Made by a program: the position numbers and the translations under genes
Shown: piece after piece, positions 37,471 to 50,194 of the stretch
Layout of the letters: each line of letters starts with the position of its first letter
Position numbering within the stretch: the first letter of the stretch is position 1
The notes under the pieces: model-generated
The model's input: the letters and a program-made list of their open reading frames with translations, nothing else
What the model was told of the DNA's origin: nothing
Database searches by the model: none
NCBI RefSeq assembly: GCF_040115645.1
Contig: NC_089570.1
Coordinates: 2,046,001-2,110,000 of the forward strand
DNA from: Euwallacea fornicatus
Taxonomy: Eukaryota > Arthropoda > Insecta > Coleoptera > Curculionidae
Reading direction: 5' to 3'
DNA: 64,000 bases

Positions 37471-39079
37471 ATGGCCTCTATGGGTCTAAGCTCGTCCAGT
37501 ACCCGGGTGATTCGAGGCCCCAAAACTAAACTGTTCTTATATCTCTGTGCCGTAATAGTTATAGTGGGGCTAATAGCCTGCTACAACAGCTCCCTTTCTC
37601 AGTTAGAAGAAGCCTCAAAAGCCAATGTTTTATGCCGCCAGCAGCAAGAGAATTTGTCTACACAGTTGCAAGGTAAGGGACTTTATCTCTTATTAGAGGA
37701 GAAAGATTTATTTGGTTGAAAATTTAGTAATATTTTTGGTTAATGTCGCATGACCAATTGATTTTGCTTGTTTTTAATAGTTATCTCAGACTATAAATTG
37801 AAACTAGAAAAAGGTTTGAAGAGTGAGAAAGCAGAGCATCAACAAAATAAAAACGAATGGGAAATGAAAGTCAATGAGGAAAAAAATCGAGGACAAAAGT
37901 TAACTAAAGATGCCCTGCTAAAGTATAATTCACTTAACCAACATTACAAATTGCTGCAGGTATTTAACTATTTTTTAATATTTTTTCTGATGTAATTTTA
38001 AGGAAAATTGAACATTTTAGAGTCAATTTGATGATTTCAAAGAAGACAGTGGGGGAACCCAAAAAAAACAGTTAGAGGAAATTAATAGTTTACAATCAAA
38101 GCTAAAGGAAATTGAGGAGGAATTAAAAAAAGTCAAAGCCTCCAAAGAAAATATTAAGGTGATTTTTTAACAAGATCAATTTTTGCAAAAATTATTGATT
38201 TTTAAATTAATTTTAGAGCCAATTTACAGAATTAGAATTAGAAAATATAGAATTAAAAAAAGATCTGCAAAAAGCTAGCGAAACTGAATCTCAAAGGACC
38301 ATTAAGTTGTATTCTGAAGAATACCGAATTTTAAGTGAAAAATATAACAACTTAAGGGTAACTATTCCATCTACAAATCACACTTAAATTACTTCATATT
38401 AACACTTAGAAAAAATGTGGAGAAACAGTTAAAGATTCCCCTATAAAATCATTAAAAGGCGAAACCATCAAACCCTCAGAAAAAGCAGCTTTAAATCTGC
38501 CTGATTTGAAAATGGCAGAGAATCCCAGCAGTTCTACAAAGGCAGGACCAAAAGTATCTTCAGCTGCTTTAAATGGGGCTTTACCTTTGCATCAACCAAG
38601 TGTGACACCAGAAACTGTCAAAAAAGAAATGAATTTGAAACCCCCTCAAGGCGTAGTTGAGCCACCAGAAAACAGGGAGAACCAAAATGAACAGCCACAG
38701 TTAGTAGATCTAAAAAAGCCAGAAAAAGGTTGGCATGTTTGGTTTCATATAATTTGGGCTGCAATGTTTTTTTTTTGTTTTCAAGCCGATGATCCTGATA
38801 AAGATAATGCAGCCCAGGAAGAGTTTGATGGGCCCTTCAACAATATGGAACTTGGGTTTGCTGATGAAGGGGTGAAACAGAATTTAAATGGTGATCAAAG
38901 GAACCAAGTTAATGTTGATAGTAAAAAGCACGATGAGCAGGATTACAAGGACCTTCAGCGAGAAGAAGAAGGTGGTGATGGTGAGTAAGCATTCTACTAA
39001 TTCTCTTTGTTTAACTGGCCATCTAGATGACATTGACGATTATGAGCAAGCTCGAGGAGAAGCTGCAGTTCGTAATTAG
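37471..39079 (+). CDS. GOLM-type Golgi integral membrane protein
   Basis: Seven exons give 408 residues: 37471..37672, 37781..37959, 38021..38158, 38217..38357, 38410..38728, 38786..38980 and 39027..39079. It has the layout of the GOLM1/GOLM2 (CASC4) family, type II Golgi membrane proteins. A short basic cytoplasmic N-terminus (TRVIRGPKTK) precedes one transmembrane helix (LFLYLCAVIVIVGLIAC, about 21-37). A lumenal coiled coil of about 150 residues rich in Glu, Lys and Gln follows. The tail is Pro/Asn/acidic and ends in DDIDDYEQARGE. Function in the family is poorly known (Golgi cargo handling). The family call rests on architecture and the acidic Tyr-containing tail, not on a catalytic motif. 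Confidence 0.72.
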
Positions 39080-39696
39080 TGATCACGTAAATTTGCCATT
39101 TTTGTATAATACAAGTATTGTAAGTATTATTAATTAGTTTTTATATTTTTTGTACATAAATATTGATTTGTCAGTTATCAAGACATGAGTAGATTGTTTT
39201 ACAATAATGTTTAATATTATTGAATTTTCTTTACGGTTTAGAAAATATCTTTAATGTTCTAGCACCACTATTGCAAGTTCATTGGTTTTAATGTGTTAGA
39301 TTTAGTTGCAACCACTAAAATTAAATAGGCGAAAATGTATTTTTTTATAAAAAATAACATATTATGAATTTATTGTGCTTCATTTTAATAATAATAAACC
39401 CCTGACATTTTTTGGCTGAACAATGGTTAGATAAATTTATCTCTTCTCTTTAAATTAAAAATATGGTTGGAATCACCTTTTTTCCTAAAAATTTTGAAGT
39501 GTAGTGAGATTATTTCAAAATACAACAAATTTAAAATGAAAATTCTAGTGGTACCATTTATAGGACCATAATTGTATGTTCTCTGAAACAACACAAATAG
39601 CCTTACTGTTAAATTATTACTAGGGACTTTGAATCTGTCTTATTTTATAGAAATGAAACACACAATTAATTAATAAAACACACGTAAAGAAATAAT
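39080..39696. other. Convergent 3' flanks of GOLM and S18
   Basis: AT-rich untranslated sequence with no gene. Confidence 0.5.
39393..39398 (+). terminator. Polyadenylation signal of the GOLM-type gene
   Basis: AATAAA about 315 bases after the stop codon. Confidence 0.45.
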
Positions 39697-41145
39697 TTAT
39701 TTCTTTTTGGATACACCCACAGTGCGTCCACGACGTCCCGTGGTTTTGGTGTGTTGACCACGTACACGGAGACCCCAGTAGTGTCTCATCCCTCTATGGG
39801 CACGGATCTTCTTCATGCGTTCTAAATCTTCACGAAGTTTCGAGTCCAACGATGAGGAGGTGAGCTAGAACAAATTTAAGAGCTCATACATTTATCTATT
39901 TAGTTTGTGAGAAATGTTAAAATAGAAAGAGGGATTCTAATTTCTCATTCAATATCAAACTAATGTGAAAACAAAAAGAAAAGCAGCAAAGAAACACAAA
40001 ATGTGGTTTTAAACAAAGAAAGTTATGTGTAGCAATGGCCAAGAACCCAATGAGCACATAAGGTGCTGTTCAGTAAATGTAATATCTCATTGCATTATTC
40101 TTTTGCACAATCTACCACCCAGAAAGATCATTGTGGAAACAACCTGGGCGTTTAATTGTGCATAGGTACAATTAATTTTTTTTCTTAATTTAAGATTTTT
40201 AGTGTGAAGCAAGTAGTCATAAATACACATCATGGAATTTTGCAAGCATATCTGTTCTGTTACTATTCCATTGGTTGCAATCTATTACTACTAACAGAAA
40301 AAATTAATTAACAAATGAAATTGGTTTGAAATCATAAGATAAAGTAAACATTTTTTTTTTAAAGCAATTTATACTCAATTTCATTTTTCATTTAACATTC
40401 AATTGCAACAGTGAGATGACTGCAAAGCAGACTTGCCCTGAAATTTCCATTACATTGTACCTGTTTGTGCCAATGATAAAAATCTTAAATTTAAATTGTT
40501 CATTGTGGAAAATAAATATTTTCAATTTAACATCAAAACTTGTTTAAGAAATAGGCTGGCTATAAGTTGCCAACCAACATTAATTCGCAAAATAACTATT
40601 TCTTGGGATCCGCATTTATATTATGGCATAGAAAGCACTCACCTGATTATACTTTCCATCGACTATATCTTTTTGCCTATTAAGAAACCAGTCGGGAATT
40701 TTGTACTGCCTAGGATTAGACATAATTGTGATAATTTTCTCTACTTCCTCATCGGAGCATTCGCCGGCCCTTTTATCCAAATCAACATCTGCCTTTTTCA
40801 AGACAATATTGGAATACCGCCTCCCAACTCCTTTGATGGCAGTTAAGGCGAACATCACCTTTCTCTTACCATCAATGTTGGTTCCGAGAATACGGAGAAT
40901 GTGTTGGAACTTCTCTGGAATGACCAGCGACTGGAAAAAAGCAAAACATAGTCGAGATTAACTAATGTTTTGAAGACGGATCTTTGTAATCATCTCGTTG
41001 AAAGTAGGAAAAATAGGCACAAATTTGTGTGGAGGGGATTTGTTCATATCTTTTGAAATAGTTTAGCAATAATTTGGAGTTGAGATTGAGAAAATATTGG
41101 AGGAATTTAAGTATTTTTCGGGAATATCTTTTACGAACCTACCAT
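39697..41145 (-). CDS. RpS18: 40S ribosomal protein S18
   Basis: S18 (uS13) sits in the head of the small ribosomal subunit, contacting the large subunit. Three exons give exactly 152 residues: 41145..41143 (the ATG alone), 40930..40643 and 39864..39697. Recognisable blocks are SLVIPEKFQHILRILGTNIDG, KGVGRRYSNIVLKKADVD, MRHYWGLRVRGQHTKTTGRR and the end TVGVSKKK. The ATG-only first exon is typical of S18 genes. A pyrimidine-rich TTCTCTTC on the minus strand at about 41180-41188 could be the TCT-type initiator of ribosomal protein genes, giving a leader of about 45 bases. The AATAAA signal overlaps the stop codon. Confidence 0.97.
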
Positions 41146-41551
41146 TTTGATTGGGATAATTGAAAGAAAGACTGTACGACGAAGAGAACTTTGTATCTAT
41201 GTAACAAAGAGAGAAAGACGAATGACATTATCCATGTTAAGTCAACTATCAAATATGTCAACACCAGAACTATAAAGCCCATATAAACTACACTTTCAAG
41301 TTCGAGTGTAAATAAGGTTAGAAAAACAAATTTGAAATATGTTAGAGAGATGTCAAACATCGACATATGCCAAATTTAGAGCATCGCATATCTATGAAAA
41401 TTCAAGTAAACAGCAGATGCCAGAAAACGTCAACGGCGCTTCGCCGTTTCCGCAGGAAAGACACGCCAATGTGTCATTATGAGCCCTACGTCAATATGTG
41501 TTGGTTTCAAACTTAAAAGTTTTCAGTGTCTTTCACATAATTTCATTAAAA
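41146..41551. promoter_or_regulatory. Bidirectional promoter S18/VPS52
   Basis: About 0.4 kb separates the two start codons. The S18 side carries a polypyrimidine initiator-like stretch near 41185. No other element is recognised. Confidence 0.4.
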
Positions 41552-43796
41552 ATGACTACTAAAAACGAATACGTACAGATATCAGGTCCCACAGATAAAG
41601 AAGACATACCTAGTAGTGATCACGTTGTTCAGGAAATATTGAACACTTTCACTGACCTGAGAGACTACTCCAAAGAAATCGAAAATGAACTTTTCATTAC
41701 TAAGGAAGAGACTGAAAAAGTGTATCTAGAGGAGAGCCGAAACATAGCCAGTTTGCATGTTCAAATAAAATCCTGTGACTCTATACTAGAGAGAATGGAG
41801 AACATGCTGGTGAAGTTCCAAAATGACTTGGGGTCCATCAATAAAGAGATTGTCACATTGCAAAGAAAGTCAATTTCTATGAGCCAAGAACTGACTAATC
41901 GACAGGCTATTCGAGGCCAGTTAAGCCAATTTATTGATGATATATCTGTCCCTGAAACACTTATTATATCAATCTTAGATTTACCAGTAAACGACCAGAA
42001 ATTTATTGCACAGCTTCATATCCTCAACCATAAAATTGGCTTTGTTAAGGAACAAACTGGCAAGGACTCTAAAGAGATCAAAGCTTGTCAAGATGTGAGT
42101 GAGGTCCTTGGAATGCTCAGAACTAAGGCTATGTCCAAAATCCGAAGCTATTTATTGGAACAAGTGGGAAAATTTAAGAAACCACTGACAAATTATCAAA
42201 TTCCACAAAATACCTTGTTAAAGAATAAATTCCTATTCCGGTTTCTTCACATTCATGAGGAGGCTAGGGCTACAGATGTTTCAAGTTACTATGTGGACAC
42301 TATAAGTAAAATCTACATGTCCTACTTTAAATCATATGAGGGGAGAATGATGAAGTTGTCATATGAGGAAAGTCCCACTAAAGATGATTTGATGGGTATT
42401 GAAGATACAGCTACCAGGAGCTTGTTTAATAAAAGTTTGAAGAATAAGGCCACAGTTTTTACCATTGGGAATCGAGGGGATGTTTTAGCCCAACAGCTGG
42501 AGGCCCCCATTATAGTGCCTCATGCAGAGACTAAAAACAAAGTAATTGTTTTGCCAGAAGGCTTAAGAGAGATACAAAACTGTGTATTTTTAGTATTCTT
42601 ATGAGGCCATATTCAGAAGTATCCAATATGCCTTGGTGGACAATGCATGTAGAGAGTATTTGTTTGTGTGTGAGTTTTTTGGATTGAAAAATGAAGAAGC
42701 CATAGGGTTCTTCTATACCATTATGGGGAAGACTTTGGAGATGCTTCAGGTAAGAAAATAAACTCTTAATAAAACAAAAAACTTAATGCTATTTAGCAAT
42801 TTCAAAGTATAACTGTAACGACGTACATTTACACCTCCATTATTTAATGGTTTTGTTCATTTTTATTTGCAGAAAAATCTAGACCATTATCTAACAAACT
42901 GCTATGATTCAATAGCAGTATTCCTATGTTTCCATTTGGTCCTCAGGTATAAGTTAATGTGTCACAAAAGATGCGTCCCTGCTTTAGACCAGCATTGGGA
43001 CGAATTAGAGAAACTATTACTCTCCAGATTCGAGTATATAACGCGTTTAAACATTAACAGTATACGAGACTGCGATGTGACTAAATTTAACCTGGAGAAA
43101 GGGCCGCATTACGTAAGAATTATCATCTCATTTTATAATACTTGTATCATATGACAGACTTTATAGATCGCTCGTAGATATGCGGAATTTAGCGCCGCAA
43201 TTGTGGGTATTAGTGAGAATTTTCCCAATGAATTGGTAACTAAACTCCTAGCGGAAATGCAAGAGGAGGTTGAAATGTTTATATTCCGAATGGCAGGAGT
43301 TTTTACTGAGCGTAAAGACCAACTAATTTTCCTCATTAACAACTATGACATGATACTTAGCATTATTATGGAAAGGACTAGGGATAATTGCAAAGAAGCT
43401 GAAACTTTCAAATCTCGGCTTGCCGCCAAGAGCGGAGAGTACGCGGAACAAATTTTATTCCCTCATTTCGGGGAGTTAATCCAGTATGTCAAAGAGTGTG
43501 AGTATTATTTCGAACATGCCAAATTAGACGAGTTAAAGACGCTGGAATCAAAGTCGCTGGATATCGTCACGAATTTCACGCAGAATTGGAAAAAGTCTTT
43601 GGAGGATTTGAACCGAGAAGTGTTGCTGTCGTTTCCTAGTCTCGTTACTGGGGCGAGTTTACTTCAATTAGCGTTAACACAATTCGTTCAATATTATCAC
43701 AGATTTCACAAATTATTAGCTCCCAATGTTAGGTCGCAATTGGTTAATATACATTTGATTATGGTAGAAATGAAGAAATATAGAACTCAATTTTAA
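41552..43796 (+). CDS. Vps52: Vacuolar protein sorting protein 52 (GARP/EARP subunit)
   Basis: VPS52 is a core subunit of the GARP and EARP tethering complexes, which return endosomal vesicles to the trans-Golgi. Exons are 41552..42541, 42594..42749, 42873..43112 and 43167..43796, giving 671 residues. Family blocks are the N-terminal coiled coil with NRQAIRGQLSQFIDDISVPE, the segment ALVDNACREYLFVCEFF, LCHKRCVPALD-like MCHKRCVPALDQHWDE, and SIRDCD. The first intron is only 52 bases. Read through, it gives a false end (NCVFLVFL then stop); removed, it joins ETKNK to YSYEAIFRS exactly as in the family. The ATG at 41552 is used; the longer upstream frame starts at a non-ATG codon. Confidence 0.94.
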
Positions 43797-44168
43797 ATAG
43801 ACACTTGTATATTTATGGTTCAATATAACCCTTTACATTCTTAGTAAATTAGTTGTTTTTGTCTATACGAATTTTTTCTTCTACCCGATGAGTCCATGTC
43901 AGTCTAAAAGAAAAATTTCTTGGAAAATTTCAAATAAATTTTTCACGCAAAAACACGGCTGCATAAAATGGCGGCCATTCGAATTTCATTCGGCATTGCC
44001 ACATATCCAACGTGAGGGCTATGATATATATAATGATGATATTTGGACTGACAGCTGTCAATTTATTTGATTGTTTTTAATCAATACAAAAAATCAATTC
44101 AAAATTTGGACACTAGCAAAGTAATTAACTTAATATTACAAAATTTTACTAATTGTAAACACGTTTAA
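43797..44168. other. Spacer between VPS52 and endophilin B
   Basis: Short AT-rich spacer carrying the VPS52 polyadenylation signal; no gene seen. Confidence 0.5.
43933..43938 (+). terminator. Polyadenylation signal of VPS52
   Basis: AATAAA about 137 bases after the stop codon. Confidence 0.55.
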
Positions 44169-46198
44169 ATGGATTTTAACTTTAAAAACATCGTAAAAGA
44201 CGCCGGTACGGCCTTAAGTAGAGTAGTACAGGTAAAACTCACATTAGATTTAATTTAATTTATTAGGAAGGGGTCTGAAAATGCTCTTGCTCGGCGATCG
44301 GGATGATTCATTTTAATGTATCTCCGTTCTGTGGCATAATATGCGATGATGATAACAATTTCGAAGAGCCAATGCAGAAGTTTCGTATGAATTACCAATT
44401 TGTTTTATTGACCCAATAAGATCCTGTGTGTTCGACCTATGTTTGACAAATTTGTCATATTGTCACAAAATAATTTCCAGAACTTCTATGTAGCCTCCCT
44501 GATAGCTAAGTTTAGAGCCAATGTTTCTATTCACCTTCCATTAACTCCCATGATTTCAATTTTAAAAGCTGAGAAAATTGTAGTTTACTGAAGAGAAATT
44601 GGGCAAATCTGAGAAAACCGAGCTAGATGCTCATTTTGAGAATCTTTGTGAACGAGCAGAATGCACTCGGAAGTACACAGAAAAACTTGCTAAAGATGTT
44701 GAGGCAGTTTTGGTCCCAAATCCAGGTTTCCGAATTGAGGACTTTGTGTATGAGAAGATAGAGAAGCAGCGCCCCTCAAGGCTAACTAATCTGGAGTATA
44801 TGGGTCAGTTAACCTATCTCTTCCTTAATATGATTACTAAAAAGAGCCTTTAAAGGACTTGACATGGTTGAAGCAGGCACATATTTAGGACCTGCCAGTG
44901 CCTATGGAAGTGCATTGATTAAAGTAGGGCAATGGGAGCAAAAATTGGGACAAACAGAAAGGGATTTTATTGGGTCTGCGAGTATGTGTTACACACAACC
45001 ATTGAGGAAGTTTTTGGACACCGAAATGAAGGCTATTTTGAAGGAGCAGAGTAGTTTAGAACTGAAGAGGTAGAGTATTTTTGATCACATTTTTTCAAGC
45101 TTAACAGGAAAGATCCCAAATTTTGATATTTCCTTTAGATTAGATCTAGATGCGTGTAAAAACCGCGTCAGAAAAGCACGCAGTATGTTAGGACAAAGCA
45201 ATGTAAGTCCGATCTATTTTCTTGTCTTAAGACCCTTTTAACCCTCATTTTTACTTAATTTGAATTGATAAAATTAATTTATTACATGCTGAAAAGGGAA
45301 AAGAGGAGGTACCTCCTGAAATCCTTTTGGAACAGGTATTAAAAAATGCGAAAATCGTAGTTCATTTTTCGTCCATAAAATATTATTTCTTCGCTTTTTC
45401 ACAGGCGGAGAGAGACTTGAGAATTGCCCAGTCTGAATTCGACCGGCAAACTGAAATTACGAAACTTTTACTAGAGGGACTCAGTTCCTCCCATGCAGCG
45501 CATTTGAGGTGCTTATACGAGTTTGTCGATATGCAGGCTCGGTTTTATTCTCAATGTACAACGATTATGACAGATTTACAACGGGAACTATCAAAGTAAG
45601 GAAAAAGTATTTCCTAATCATTCAATTCATAAATTTCACAATTTCGGCCCTGCTTTGTGTCTCTTAGTAGGTTCATCTTAATATTTTTCAGCTTTCGTCA
45701 GCCGAGCCCAATGTTACGTCTTAATAGCGAGGACTTGGAGCCTCTGGCTTCTAATAAATGTGACGAATCATTTACCTCTGTTCCCATTAAGTCTTCCCAA
45801 AACTCTGAACCATAGTTATTTCGCTTGTAGTTTTAATTTCGCATCCTCAACCCCGTTTTTGTTTCGTTTAGCTTATACTTATATTTGATCTTAGTTTAGC
45901 CTGTAGCACTGCCCCAAACACCTCCACATTTACAATTAGCGATGAGTCATGTGACAATAGTGACGGAAAGAAGGCGAAAGTCCTGTGCGATTATGAGGCC
46001 AAAGATGCCGATGAGCTGAGCGTAAAAGCTAATGAAGTAATTTACTCTTTAACTTTATACCGTATAATTTCACATTAAGTTTTCTCTTAGATAATTACAG
46101 TCAAATATAAGCCTGGTGACGATTATGGATGGGGAGAAATAGCTACATCTGGCATAATTGGTAAAATTCCCATGGCGTTTTTGGAAATTTTGAATTAA
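44169..46198 (+). CDS. EndoB: Endophilin B (BAR-SH3 protein)
   Basis: Endophilin B binds and bends membranes of Golgi, mitochondria and autophagosomes. The SH3 form uses exons 44169..44231, 44584..44803, 44856..45069, 45139..45202, 45297..45335, 45405..45595, 45895..46036 and 46091..46198, giving 346 residues. The amphipathic N-terminal helix (MDFNFKNIVKDAGTALSRVVQFTEEKLG) leads into the BAR domain (GTYLGPASAYGSALIKVGQ, LRIAQSEFDRQ). The C-terminal SH3 domain starts at AKVLCDYEAKDADELSV, with the typical WGEI and GKIPMAFLE ends. The SH3 exon is entered through a CTTAG acceptor at 45894; the next AG, six bases on, breaks the frame. A separate exon at 45692 would end the protein before the SH3 domain. 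Confidence 0.93.
45692..45815 (+). CDS. EndoB: Alternative terminal exon of endophilin B, lacking SH3
   Basis: A good TATTTTTCAG acceptor precedes an open exon that joins the BAR exon ending at 45595 in phase. It reads NFRQPSPMLRLNSEDLEPL and ends NSEP then TAG. I see no strong internal donor that would carry the frame on to the SH3 exon. Used as a last exon it gives a BAR-only protein of about 305 residues with a serine-rich tail. The frame is open for 41 codons, which is only mildly above chance. Confidence 0.5.
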
Positions 46199-47673
46199 AA
46201 AGGGATGTTCGTAATAAGCAATCCTATGAGAATAGATGAAGTCAATTGTGAACTTTTATGTGCAATTATTCCATTTTCAAAGCTTTAAACTTGATGTAAT
46301 ACTCTTTAAAATGTAGATGTAATTATCTTTAACATTACCTTTAAATTTAGGTGTCTTTGGGAACCTCCTAAAATACTCTATTTAGCCCTAATTGTTTGTT
46401 AATTCTGTTGATTAGATTCATCAGATATCTAAGCAATATTAGCTTCTTAGCGCCAGATTTACATGCTTCTTCCATGACTTGTTACTTCAATATATATTTA
46501 TTGTAATTCAATTATAAATATATTGTAAATGATTGTAGGTTAATTGAAATTTGTTGAAAATGAAGCTAGATAAACTTTCTATAGATTTTTAAGGTAGTTA
46601 ACTTGAATAATAAATTTTAAATTCGGTTAAAGACGTGAGTTTTCTTGGCCCTACCCATGTTTTCCTGTATTTAAAAATCCTTTAGTTGCGTACTCGTGAT
46701 ATCGGGGAGTGGAGCGGTTAGCAAAACGATGAAGTTTTGCGCGGAATATAAATTATTCTATACTACGCGTCAAGCCGCCAACTAAAGCTAAAGATCTACG
46801 GGATGAAAACAGAGTGATACGAAAATTATTCTTCAGACTAAATAATAAAGATATAGTAATAATAAAGTAAGCTCTACAGTGGGAAATCGAAACAGAGTTC
46901 TTGCTTCAAGTTGCCAGAAGAATGGTGAAATGTATTTAATTCGTTTTATTGAAATTTAAATGAATGTGACATGTGGTAGTGTGAAATTCTCGGAAAAGAA
47001 AAATAATCCCACAAGGTAATAATTAGAGACCATTCTCATCTTTTCTTAATTCGGTAGAAAGAAAAAAAATTGCTTGTTAGGATTTAAAGAAAATGTTCCT
47101 TCATCAAATTGTCAGAAGATTCAGGCAGACATACCTACTTCAATAATTTTCCTAATTTTTAAATGAAGACAACATACAAGAGTGTGAATATAAATTGTGT
47201 TTGTGTAGCAAGTTCAGTTCGTTTAATGTTTAAATAAAGTTAGCATTAAATATACAAATTAGCTAGTCCTAAAATTGCAAGTAACGATTTCTCTTTTCTA
47301 AAATCAAAAAATCCACTTTAACGCGGTTCCTTACAATGACCGTTGACCAAGCACGCAATTAAAATTCCTAATAGGTCCCATATGAGACAAATTAGCAAAT
47401 AAACGGTTCAATCGTCCAAGTGGGGATCTGCCGGGGTACCAAAGAAGTACCAAAAGTGTGCCAGCAGCCGATGAACGAAACCGAATCACTTCAGTTTCTG
47501 GTATTCGCGTGAAGCCGCTCGCCGAGAGAACTTCTTCATGTCTTCAACATGCCCTGATTCGGTGTTCCAGTTTGAACATGCGGCCGCGTCTGTTGGTGCC
47601 TAATGAAAGTGTGACGTATCAATGTGGTTTTTCTTAATCGCAACCTCGAACAAGCCGAAGACTTATTACTATA
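46199..47673. other. Spacer between endophilin B and Osiris gene 1
   Basis: AT-rich, no gene recognised. A GC-richer patch just before 47650 is probably the Osiris promoter and leader. Confidence 0.45.
46609..46614 (+). terminator. Polyadenylation signal of endophilin B
   Basis: AATAAA about 410 bases after the SH3-form stop codon. Confidence 0.45.
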
Positions 47674-50194
47674 ATGTGTCGCTTATTTTATCTCCTTCTG
47701 TTCGCATGTTTTTCTAATTTTGTTTACGGAAGTGAAAATGCGACTTTCACGACAGAATTGCCGGTAGACGCGCTGGTCAACCTTACGGGAAACAATGACC
47801 TGTGGACGATACTTTTGAAAGACTGCAAAAATGCCTCCTTAACTTGCGTTCAAAACAATATCTTTAAGTACCTCAAGCGCACCCTTGATGACACTGACGA
47901 TTTGCAATTCAACAGCTTTCTCAAGTTCACAAAGAATAAGCTACATTATGGGTTAGCGACTGAAGACCGATCTTTCAATTTCAATCCCAATGAGACCTCG
48001 CAGGATGGTATCGATGAAGAATTCCCAATTGAAGCCATGGCTAGGACATTACAAGACAATGCAGCAAAATTCTTAATGACCCACGATCTTGAAGTAGGCC
48101 TGCCCGAGGGCATCATCCCTAATAGCGTGCTCAAGATAGCACCTCAAGGGTATGGGAACAGTGGTGCTTTGGTAAATTTGGAAATTATATCTAAGGACTT
48201 GGAGGAGGCTAGGGCTATGGAGGAGGGAGGCAGAACTTTTAAAAAAATACGTAGGTAGATCTTGTCATAAGTTGATTCAAGTTAATTCGGACTAGCTCAG
48301 GTTAGCTTTTAAGGTGGTGCATAGTCGAGGTTCTTTTGGGGGGGGGTTCGGTTATTCGCGGAGTATCAAATGGACATTATTTTAACTCAAGTAGTGACCA
48401 TTCAAATTTCCACCGTATGTTAAGAAACACTCTTGAGATATATCGTATTTTAAAGGTTTCACGTTGTATGACGTTACTGATCCTTCAATTTTTATAAAAT
48501 TTGACTAAATGTTGGGTAAAAGTGTGTCTCGGATGTGATCTAAAATGCAGTATATCTAGACGCTGGAATAATCCTCAGAGGGCTTCAAAATTTTGGAAAA
48601 GAGTGGCTATATGTTTGTCTTACCCGGTATGCAATGGTAATAGACTTTTTCTAAGAATATCCAGACATGATGCGATTCTTAAAAAACTGAACGACAATAC
48701 AACCATAAAATCACTCGGATCCTCAACTTCCCTTTAGCATTAGGTCACGTTGCTGCGTTTAGATTATGATTTTTCATTGGTCCACAGAATTTTGGGAAAA
48801 AGTTATTGCGGATTTTCAGTCCTCTCGAAGTAGCGAGATCAAGACGCCCATCGTGGTATAAGAGGTCGTCTAGGCCATTAGCCTGGTTCGAGAAGCTGGC
48901 AATAGGATCAGACCCAATGTCTCAGTATCTAGAGGATGCTAATATTACTATGTCAATACTTAAGAGTCCGAATAAATTTCATTTGGAAGACATTTTTCCT
49001 AATTCTTGACAAAAAAACAGTCGAATGAATCTAAAAGGACTTTAGGATTCTAAAATATTAATCTCTGATAAAAACATATCAAATATTGATCTTTAAGCTA
49101 TTATGGTTACGATAAATTCTGGACAAAATGGTGGAATGCAAACTGATATCTCAACCCATTCAACTGAACTGTGTTGCAATTTTAGATTTCCGAAAATGTT
49201 AATTTTTTATGAATATCTTGGGTGTTTAAAAACTACGGGATGTTCTATATAATTTGAGAGACGTGAGAAGCTGCTCAATTGAACATGATTCACTTTCTTT
49301 AATATCTATAAATGTTCAGATAAATAGTTGAAGAGAAAATTCAGCTTGTTGTTGTTTTTTTTTTTTTTTACAGAGTTTGAAGGCAATTTTGAATCATCTC
49401 ACGCTTTATTCGCGTCCCCTGTGTTTAAGTAATTGATTGCTGGACTACCTGTTTAGGGTATTATATGATTTTGTAAGCGACTAAAAAGTAGTTCCAACGC
49501 TCAATGTCTTGTTAAAAAACGAAGAAATTTAAACGTTCCATTCATCAATAGTGGATGGTAAAAGGTAGCGATCAATGACTAACAAAATACCCAAAAGGAG
49601 GTTATGCATTGTAATTTGAAAGCTAATTTATAATTGAAGCACGATTAAAACTCTTTCAAAGAATATATTAACAGCCACTTTTCTAGCAATATTCTACATA
49701 AAATTTTAAATATCTTTAATATTTCGTGGCCATTTGCAGGCAAATTCATTAACGAGAGAATAATCTATGCGGTCCTGGCCTTGTTGGTGGTCCTCAAACT
49801 GCTCGCGTTCAAGTTTCTATTCTTGCTCCCATTAATCGTGGGCGCGGCCACTGCCAAAAAGCTCCTTCTCAAGATCCTGCTCTTTGTGTTCCCGTTCTTG
49901 CACCACATATTCAAATTCTGTGCGTACTATCCCATTCAAGCCAAGTACCATCACCACAAGCACCTGATATCTCATATTCATCAGGTAAGGCTGAGTGAAA
50001 TTAAAAAAAAAATCAATTTTTCAATGAAAGATGTATTGCAGGTAGCACCTCATCATCACGACCATCACGATAGCTACGGACCTCCGATAGAGCACCACGG
50101 AACCCCAATAGGACACCACGACACCCACTACACCGAATTTGATGATGATATCGGCGTGGTGCCTGATGATGCTGCGGGATTTCCGCACGAGTGA
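47674..50194 (+). CDS. Osiris family protein (DUF1676), gene 1
   Basis: Osiris proteins are insect-specific endosomal/secretory membrane proteins used mainly in cuticle-secreting epithelia. Exons 47674..48250, 49740..49984 and 50042..50194 give 324 residues. A signal peptide (LFYLLLFACFSNFVYG) is followed by the paired-cysteine region (LLKDCKNASLTCVQNNIFKYLKR). A long hydrophobic domain with a dibasic break follows (VVLKLLAFKFLFLLPLIVG, then AATAKKLLLKILLF). The tail is His-rich (HHHKHLISHIHQ, HHDHHD). The family's usual C-terminal AQxLAY-type motif is absent. The stop TGA lies inside a GTGAGT donor-like sequence, so a further 3' exon is possible. The 1.5 kb first intron shows no convincing gene. 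Confidence 0.85.

Noticed and set aside
39865..40642. snoRNA in the S18 intron
   Set aside because: Ribosomal protein introns often host snoRNAs, and a few short hairpins are visible, but no paired C/D or H/ACA boxes with convincing spacing were found.
42542..42604. Frameshift in VPS52
   Set aside because: The apparent shift is removed by a 52-base GT-AG intron that restores the family sequence.
48501..49009. Open frames in the first intron of Osiris gene 1
   Set aside because: No recognisable protein features; the intron has good splice sites around it.
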